NCBI GenBank assembly: GCA_937968035.1
Contig: CALBTS010000642.1
Coordinates: 1-10,672, forward strand
Direction: 5' to 3'
Source of the DNA: an uncultured Methanomethylovorans sp.
Lineage (GTDB): Archaea; Halobacteriota; Methanosarcinia; Methanosarcinales; Methanosarcinaceae
Length of the DNA stretch: 10,672 nucleotides
The notes under the pieces are model-generated. The model was not told where the DNA came from. It ran no database searches and saw only the letters and a program-made list of their open reading frames with translations. Below are positions 7,001 through 10,672 of the stretch, one piece after another (within the stretch, counting starts at the first letter, position 1; every line of letters starts with the position of its first letter). A program made the translations under genes and the position numbers.

Positions 7001-8711
7001 TGGCTGAAGGATAATACCAGTAGAGTGAAAGCATTGCCTCGGATATTGTGTCCGTTGTATTGTACTCACTTAGATCGAACCACATAACATCTCTGTAACT
7101 ACTACTGCTCCTTCCAATGTCAATATAGGTGGAATCGGAAAGAACAGTGGTAGGAGCTGCCTCACGTAACCTGTTATCATAATTGGTTTGTGAATCTTCA
7201 TATTGATTTGAGATCGGTGACAATGATGAACCACTCTTGGAAGCTTCGGCAGTGTTACCATATCGGCCAATGTTTATTACTCCGCCATTCGGAGAGGGTT
7301 CGCTGCTGCAAGCACATTTGGAATTACCTTCATCTATCAGTAGGCTCGATATTGAGTCTGTTACCCACTTGCCATTTGAATAACGGCCTGCCTCGCTCTT
7401 AAGATGGTAGTCACGTGAACTGAGTTGTGAATTGGTTGGATCAACACATTGTGGATCAACATTGAGGTTGTCACTCATTGTGAAACCTGAGCCATAGGTT
7501 TGACCATTCTTATTGTTGTAGATATTGTTATTCTGAACTATGAACTTCGCGTAGGATGGCTGTGTGTTCCATATACCCACGCCTGAGCCTGTAACTCCAC
7601 TTGCTCCATCACTGTTCATTATGATATTGTTCCTCACATAGGTCGTGAACTGTGCTTTTTGCTGTGTGATGTGGCCGGACCACACATACCATTTTATTGC
7701 TGCATGGCCACCATCATCAAATACATTGTTCTCAATGATGGTGTTATCAAAATTCTGGATCACGATAGCTGCGTTGCTGTATCCGGTGTTTGTAGCATAC
7801 TGTCCGACTTTAGTAAAAGTATTGTGATGTATATGAACGTTCTTTGCCCTGATCACATTGTCGGGATATCCTGCAAACATCCAGATGCCTGCTCCATTAA
7901 TTGAATATATCTTATTATTGTAGATCTCTATGTCATCAAATACTGCTGTACTGCCTGTATTTGTTTTATCTATTTCGATAGCCGGACCTGTGGATTCGCC
8001 TCCTGATAAAGCAGAGTAGAAAACATTGTCATGCACAGTGAAATGTGATCCCCACGTGATCCTGCATGCGCTGTTCGTCCGTGTCATCACAGTATTGTAT
8101 GCAACTTCCCCGTTGTTGGAATACAACATATAGCATGCATCATGACCGAGCTTGTACACGTCGTTGTAAAGGAATTTTATACCATTTCCGTTGTAAACTT
8201 TCATTCCATCGCCTGTACCCCATTCCAGACGCATATGGGATACCTCGATATTATCTGAGTTCTGGAACAATATCAGATTATAATATCCTTGACCCTTGGT
8301 TATCCCGGATTGTGATTCGCTGTTACCGTCGATAGTAAATCCGGTGATGACGATATTGTCGGCTCCGTTGTTACCCCTTATTAGTGGAACCTGTGATGCC
8401 CAACCGGCATTTGCAACCAATTTGATCTCAGCTGTTGGGTCACCTGTAAGAACAGTGTCGGCACCTACATTCAGGGTACTATCGATCCAGTATGTATTTG
8501 GACCCTTTAGGTAGACAGTACCGCCTCCAAGTCCATCAATATATGCCAGCGCTTTGTTTATTTCAATGTGATCATTTTTCCCGTCACAGTTGTAATCTCC
8601 GGTTCCATCCGTATCGACATATACGATCGATCCACTTGCACCGCATACTGTAAGGGAGATAGTTAACGATAAAAAAATAAAAACTATGGTAGGTACGTTT
8701 TTCATAATCAT
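4035..8711 (-). CDS. Secreted disaggregatase-like protein: beta-helix + 4 DNRLRE + 3 PKD domains
   Basis: A 1558-residue exported protein. The start at ATG 8711 is supported by GGTGA six bases upstream (8722-8718). Residues 1 to about 25 form a signal peptide (basic start, hydrophobic core FIFLSLTISLTV, then CGASG). Residues about 30-430 are a right-handed parallel beta-helix with recurring Asn/Asp-rich turns (IYNNKI, VHDNVF, IENNVF, VRNNII, VQNNNI). Residues about 430-492 match the disaggregatase-associated segment (SSEPSPNGGVINIGRYGNTAEASKS region). Then follow DNRLRE domains at about 511-692, 800-981, 1089-1270 and 1376-1558, separated by PKD domains at about 702-786, 991-1075 and 1280-1364. 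Each PKD contains PVADAG, SYSWDFD, YTVTLTVTD. In Methanosarcina, disaggregatase releases cells from matrix-bound packets by acting on methanochondroitin-like polysaccharide; related glycan cleavage or binding is likely here but the catalytic residues are not identifiable by eye. There is no C-terminal membrane anchor or sorting motif, so it is either released or held by its repeats. The two central repeat units are almost identical in DNA. Confidence 0.85.
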   Translation of the reverse strand: MIMKNVPTIVFIFLSLTISLTVCGASGSIVYVDTDGTGDYNCDGKNDHIEINKALAYIDGLGGGTVYLKGPNTYWIDSTLNVGADTVLTGDPTAEIKLVANAGWASQVPLIRGNNGADNIVITGFTIDGNSESQSGITKGQGYYNLILFQNSDNIEVSHMRLEWGTGDGMKVYNGNGIKFLYNDVYKLGHDACYMLYSNNGEVAYNTVMTRTNSACRITWGSHFTVHDNVFYSALSGGESTGPAIEIDKTNTGSTAVFDDIEIYNNKIYSINGAGIWMFAGYPDNVIRAKNVHIHHNTFTKVGQYATNTGYSNAAIVIQNFDNTIIENNVFDDGGHAAIKWYVWSGHITQQKAQFTTYVRNNIIMNSDGASGVTGSGVGIWNTQPSYAKFIVQNNNIYNNKNGQTYGSGFTMSDNLNVDPQCVDPTNSQLSSRDYHLKSEAGRYSNGKWVTDSISSLLIDEGNSKCACSSEPSPNGGVINIGRYGNTAEASKSGSSLSPISNQYEDSQTNYDNRLREAAPTTVLSDSTYIDIGRSSSSYRDVMWFDLSEYNTTDTISEAMLSLYWYYPSASTRSSDTVVDIYRPALAWDPEYVTWTSRDSGIPWNTAGGDWYDKNGISQGNTPYASLTFPASTVPGNKYYEFDVTELVQEYVSGEHANTGFFLKARTESGNYIAFYSSEWSNADQRPKLTVSARPFIADELPVADAGSDMTALTGSAVSFDASASADDNGIVSYSWDFDASNGITSEATGVTATQTYSIAGNYTVTLTVTDTSGQTATDTLTVVVSAAPVTNIVLGQITYDNRLRELSPTTVLSDSPYLDVGRVTSSCRDLMWFDLSAYNTTDTISEAMLSLYWYYPSASTRSSDTVVDIYRPALAWDPEYVTWTSRDSGIPWNTAGGDWYDKNGISQGNTPYASLTFPASTVPGNKYYEFDVTELVQEYVSGEHANTGFFLKARTESGNYIAFYSSEWSNADQRPKLTVSARPFIADELPVADAGSDMTALTGSAVSFDASASADDNGIVSYSWDFDASNGITSEATGVTATQTYSIAGNYTVTLTVTDTSGQTATDTLTVVVSAAPVTNIVLGQITYDNRLRELSPTTVLSDSPYLDVGRVTSSCRDLMWFDLSAYNTTDTISEAMLSLYWYYPSASTRTSDTVVEIYRPALEWDPEHVTWTSRASGTPWNTAGGDWYDKNGVVQGSTPYASLTFPASTVPGNKYYEFDVTELVQEYVSGDHVNTGFFLKARTESGNYIAFYSSEWSNADQRPKLTVSARPFIADELPVADAGSDMTALTGSAVSFDASASADDNGIVSYSWDFDASNGITSEATGVTATQTYSIAGNYTVTLTVTDTSGQTATDTLTVVVTKPVITVEYSATYDNRLRESLPSTVLYDSTYLDIGKSTSACRDVLMFDLSGYDTTDTISEAKLSLYWYYPAATTRNSDTVVEIYRPQEWDPKYVSWNDRASGTPWSTAGGNWYDKNGISQGSSPYASLTFPASTVPGNKYYEFDVTELVQEYVSGEYGNTGFFLKSRTESGNYIAFYSSDWSNADQRPKLTVTSC
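4639..4967 (-). repeat. PKD-domain repeat, third copy (outer, C-terminal)
   Basis: These 329 bases are identical to 5506-5834 and to 6373-6701. The run covers the third PKD domain, the linker to it and the end of the third DNRLRE domain. The flanking DNRLRE sequence of the last repeat is clearly diverged, with a period of 858 instead of 867 (three codons fewer), so only the PKD part has been kept identical. Confidence 0.85.
5260..6197 (-). repeat. Long direct repeat, copy 1 (867-bp period)
   Basis: By eye this stretch is identical to 6127-7064 with an offset of 867 bp, i.e. 289 codons, one DNRLRE-PKD unit. The match runs for 938 bp, longer than the unit, so the copies overlap by about 70 bp. 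It ends at a GGTAC/CTCCC difference on the low side (near 5256-5259) and a T/C difference on the high side (6198 against 7065). Confidence 0.85.
6127..7064 (-). repeat. Long direct repeat, copy 2 (867-bp period)
   Basis: Partner of 5260-6197. Because silent positions are also identical, the similarity is from recent duplication or gene conversion, not from protein-level selection alone. Confidence 0.85.
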
Positions 8712-8717
8712 GGCTAT

Positions 8718-8722
8718 TCACC
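8718..8722 (-). promoter_or_regulatory. Ribosome binding site of the disaggregatase-like gene
   Basis: GGTGA on the minus strand, six bases before ATG 8711. This favours that codon over the in-frame ATG at 8705. Confidence 0.65.
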
Positions 8723-8798
8723 ATTATTGAAAAGTATCTGGTCATCAATATAATAACTATGAACATAAAAAATCGTATATCGTGTAGCTTCATGACCT

Positions 8799-8812
8799 GC
8801 TTTATAAATAAG
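8799..8812 (-). promoter_or_regulatory. Candidate TATA box for the disaggregatase-like gene
   Basis: On the minus strand this reads CTTATTTATAAAGC, close to the archaeal TATA consensus. Transcription would start roughly 25 bases on (near 8775), giving a leader of about 60-65 bases before ATG 8711. Judged by eye only; other AT-rich runs are present. Confidence 0.4.
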
Positions 8813-8933
8813 TTAATGAAGAATGTTGCTTCAAAACTTGTTCGTATTTAACAAAATAAAGGTTTCTGTAGTTGATAATATTTGGTTTGAAAACTCGGAC
8901 CAATCTGTTGTTGTCTATTGAACATGGACTTTA

Positions 8934-8949
8934 GATATTATAATATATT
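8934..8949 (+). promoter_or_regulatory. Candidate TATA box for the permease gene
   Basis: ATATTATAATATATTG is the strongest TATA-like element upstream of the permease. It would place the transcript start near 8970 and leave a leader of about 105 bases. A weaker element, ATATTTATTGAAA at 8988-9000, would give a shorter leader. Confidence 0.3.
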
Positions 8950-9077
8950 GTTCATCTGTTTCGTTATAACATACCCCTGTTTTGAGGATATTTATTGAAA
9001 TCCTAAACCACCTTATGTGATCAAGTGGTCTCTTCTGTGTGTTAAGGTTTAAGGGCAAGGAAACAAATATAATCCAT

Positions 9078-10343
9078 ATGGAGCCTTTGCTGATCTTTTT
9101 ACTTGCACTGATACTCGTACTTATACTGACAACTTATGTAAGGCTTCATCCTTTTCTTAGTCTTGTACTGGCTTCTTTGTGCATAGGAATAATGGCTGGC
9201 AGACCTGAAGAAGCGCTGAGTACCATATCCTCTGGCATGGGAAAAGTATTCTCCCAGTTTGCCATAATAATTACCGCCGGCAGTATCTTAGGTATAGTAC
9301 TGGAAAAAAACGGGGGCATGGCCATTATTGCCAGTGACCTGATCAAAGTATCTAAAAGACCACTGCTTGCCCTTAACATGCTTGGATTTATCTTTGCCGT
9401 ACCTTTTATGTGTTCCATCCTTGCCTTTGTGGTATTTTCTCCTCTGGCTAAGGATGTGAGCCGTCGATCAAACATTCCGGCCGGAATTGCTGCAACTTCG
9501 CTCGTACTTGGTACACTGGCATCCTTTGGTCTTCTGTATCCTTCACCTGCTGTAATAAGTGCTGCCACTGAGATGCATGTGGATATTGCTAAAGTCTTCT
9601 TCATGGGACTTGTGATAGCCTTTCCCATATCAATATTGGGATACAGATATGCAACAAGGTCAATAAAGATGAAGGAACATGACTATGTCCTTGAAGCAAC
9701 CTCCCTTAGTAAAGGATCAAAAAGCAGAGCCTCAGCATATATTCCTATATGTCTTCCCATTCTGTTGATACTGGCAGGTGCATTCTTCACTCATCCATTG
9801 ATAGCATTCATAGGAGATCCCAATGTGGCTTTATTGATCGGTGTGCTGCTCTGTCTGGTGTGGTCAAGATCTTATGGAAAAGAGCTGCATGAATGGATAG
9901 AAAAAGCTATCAGGCGTAGTGGAATTGTATTGCTTGATCTTTGCGGAGGAGGGGCGCTGGGAGCCACGTTTACAATGACAGGAGCAGGCGAAGCTTTGGG
10001 TAAAATGTTCCTGGATCTTGCTCTTCCTGCTCTGTTGATACCTTTCCTGGTAGCTGTGGCAGTGCAGACGGTGCAAGGTTCGCGTGTTGTCACGATGCTG
10101 GTAGTACCTTCTCTGATAATGCCCATCTTTCCTCAGCTTGGACTTCCGGCTGAGATCAGTCTCCTTTCAATGGCATGTGGCACTTTCCTGGTATCGCATG
10201 TGAACGATCCCTTCTTCTGGATATTCAGAGATCTTGCAGAACTTGAAACCGGTGAAGCACTCAGATACTACACGTTCGGAGGTATCCTGATGGGATTAGC
10301 AGGCTTGCTGCTTCTCGGATGTGTATATGTGATAATGTTTTAA
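9078..10343 (+). CDS. GntP-family permease (organic acid:H+ symporter)
   Basis: A 421-residue integral membrane protein with about 11-12 hydrophobic segments. ATG 9078 gives the typical family beginning (MEPLLIFLLALILVL, then RLHPFLSLVLASL). An upstream in-frame GTG at 9039 adds 13 mostly polar residues without a good ribosome site and is less likely. Family marks: GSILGIVLEKNGG (about 68-80), the glycine-rich LCGGGALGATFTMTGAG (288-304) and SHVNDPFFW (373-381), the last very characteristic of GntP. The usual GSATVA-type motif reads GSRVVT here (334-339), placing an Arg in a normally small position. Known members carry gluconate and related sugar acids; methanogens of this type are not known to grow on gluconate, so the substrate may be another hydroxy acid such as glycerate (inference). 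No catabolic gene lies beside it in the window. The length is slightly below the usual 430-450, but the core appears complete. Confidence 0.85.
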   Translation: MEPLLIFLLALILVLILTTYVRLHPFLSLVLASLCIGIMAGRPEEALSTISSGMGKVFSQFAIIITAGSILGIVLEKNGGMAIIASDLIKVSKRPLLALNMLGFIFAVPFMCSILAFVVFSPLAKDVSRRSNIPAGIAATSLVLGTLASFGLLYPSPAVISAATEMHVDIAKVFFMGLVIAFPISILGYRYATRSIKMKEHDYVLEATSLSKGSKSRASAYIPICLPILLILAGAFFTHPLIAFIGDPNVALLIGVLLCLVWSRSYGKELHEWIEKAIRRSGIVLLDLCGGGALGATFTMTGAGEALGKMFLDLALPALLIPFLVAVAVQTVQGSRVVTMLVVPSLIMPIFPQLGLPAEISLLSMACGTFLVSHVNDPFFWIFRDLAELETGEALRYYTFGGILMGLAGLLLLGCVYVIMF

Positions 10344-10369
10344 AAATCAGGCAGCCAAATATGAAAAAA

Positions 10370-10417
10370 GAAACTAAAAAATAGAAAAAATAAGACCAGA
10401 ATTATTGTCCGGTCTTA
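10370..10417 (-). terminator. Hairpin plus T-tract terminator of the Cys-rich gene
   Basis: GGTCTTA (10411-10417) and TAAGACC (10391-10397) form a perfect 7-bp stem. Reading along the minus strand the hairpin is followed by T6 (10390-10385), then T6 (10381-10376) and T6 (10369-10364). The first arm includes the stop codon of the Cys-rich gene. In the permease direction there is no such T-run after the hairpin, so it serves mainly the minus strand. Confidence 0.65.
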
Positions 10418-10672
10418 GTGGTGGTCATGATGTTCTTGTTCCTTTTCCTTTTGCCAGTTCTTGTCTGCTTCCTGCACAGCAGCAAGGCACTTTTTGCAGA
10501 GCATAACAGTATCTTCTTCCTGTCCTTTTGAGAAAGAAGGTCTGGAAATCTGTGCTGGCTGCAGCTGGGCAATAGCTGCGCATAGGTCACATTTTCCAGC
10601 AGTGCCGCATGAACTGGATGTGGCAAATCTATCAGCAGTCTCTTTTGCTGCCTTAAGACATGGTTCACACAG
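10415..10672 (-). CDS. Small Cys-rich CxxC protein with His-rich tail (5' end missing)
   Basis: The minus-strand frame is open from the last base of the window to TAA (10417-10415) and gives 85 residues without an internal start, so the N terminus lies outside. It shows LCEPC, a lone Cys (22), KCDLC (28, 31) and LCKKC (59, 62), and ends in HHDHH. Two stretches resemble each other: LCEPCLKAAKETAD and LCKKCLAAVQEAD, suggesting an internal duplication of a CxxC-helix module. Four cysteines per module would suit a zinc ribbon/treble-clef or an iron-sulfur site, and the His/Glu-rich tail could also bind metal. I do not recognise the family. The competing frame on the same strand (10402-10668) has an ATG but a low-complexity, basic product and is judged to be a shadow. 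A terminator follows at once. Confidence 0.7.
   Translation of the reverse strand: MCEPCLKAAKETADRFATSSSCGTAGKCDLCAAIAQLQPAQISRPSFSKGQEEDTVMLCKKCLAAVQEADKNWQKEKEQEHHDHH

Larger units (their letters stand above)
8712..9077. other. Divergent intergenic region, no gene seen
   Basis: This 366-base AT-rich gap separates the minus-strand disaggregatase-like gene from the plus-strand permease. It must hold both promoters. Short frames occur but none has a ribosome site or a believable protein. Candidate TATA boxes are listed separately. An imperfect inverted repeat at 9007-9029 (ACCACCTT and AAGTGGT around TGATCA) could be an operator or leader hairpin for the permease. Confidence 0.6.

Noticed and set aside
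5010..7087. Repeated plus-strand open frames of 83-87 residues within the disaggregatase-like gene
   Set aside because: They recur at the 867-bp period because they lie antisense to the repeat units. Their products are Cys/Arg-rich without any family likeness and there are no ribosome sites.
4035..8711. The regularly spaced repeats as a CRISPR array or mobile element
   Set aside because: The period is 867 bp, in frame and fully coding, with protein domains matching the period. There are no short repeats with unique spacers, terminal inverted repeats or transposase.
8584..8793. 69-residue minus-strand frame overlapping the start of the disaggregatase-like gene
   Set aside because: It overlaps the signal peptide region in another frame and has no ribosome site; the large gene has GGTGA and a clean signal peptide.
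9146..9628. 160-residue minus-strand frame opposite the permease
   Set aside because: Antisense shadow of a clear GntP gene; the product has no recognisable domain and no promoter or ribosome site is evident.
10402..10668. Minus-strand 88-residue frame with an ATG start
   Set aside because: It overlaps the CxxC frame, has a basic low-complexity product, and runs through the terminator hairpin. The CxxC frame is much more protein-like.

Overview
This window most likely comes from a methylotrophic/acetotrophic methanogenic archaeon of the order Methanosarcinales (Methanosarcina, Methanolobus, Methanomethylovorans or a relative). The evidence is a very large secreted protein with the disaggregatase architecture known from Methanosarcina (parallel beta-helix, disaggregatase-associated segment, DNRLRE repeats, PKD domains). 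Archaeal-style signals agree: GGTGA/GGAGG ribosome sites, TATA-like boxes and poly-T terminators. A bacterial-type chemotaxis adaptation module (CheD, CheC), as carried by motile Methanosarcinales, also fits. The genus cannot be fixed from the sequence alone.

Left part, plus strand (1-3818). The window opens inside cheD. It is followed by a three-helix membrane protein whose cytoplasmic domain looks like a degenerate RecA/KaiC-like (DUF835-type) fold. Next come cheC, whose N-terminal active site appears degenerate while the C-terminal one is intact, and a 133-residue protein of unknown function. These four genes lie close together and read as the tail of a che operon. After a 129-base AT-rich gap with a TATA-like box comes a two-gene unit. 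It encodes tandem, diverged paralogues of about 200 residues that share an exactly spaced Cys-x39-Cys-x2-His-Gln signature. I do not recognise this family. The unit ends in a strong poly-T terminator.

Centre, minus strand (4035-8711). One 1558-residue exported protein fills nearly half the window. It has a signal peptide, a right-handed beta-helix, a disaggregatase-associated segment, then four DNRLRE domains alternating with three PKD domains. In Methanosarcina, disaggregatase attacks the matrix polysaccharide (methanochondroitin) that holds cells in packets, so this protein probably acts on, or binds, cell-surface or matrix glycan. The DNRLRE-PKD unit is 867 bp. Two adjacent copies are identical at DNA level over about 938 bp, and all three PKD segments are identical over 329 bp, which points to recent duplication or ongoing gene conversion.

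Right part. After a 366-base divergent intergenic region comes a plus-strand GntP-family permease. Convergent to it is the 3' part of a small Cys-rich protein with several CxxC motifs and a His-rich tail. That gene enters from beyond the right edge and has no start codon in the window, so it is easily missed.

Taken together, the window places chemosensory adaptation genes, a pair of unknown Cys/His proteins and a matrix-modifying surface protein next to each other. A link between sensing and the aggregated/dispersed lifestyle is attractive but is only an inference from proximity.
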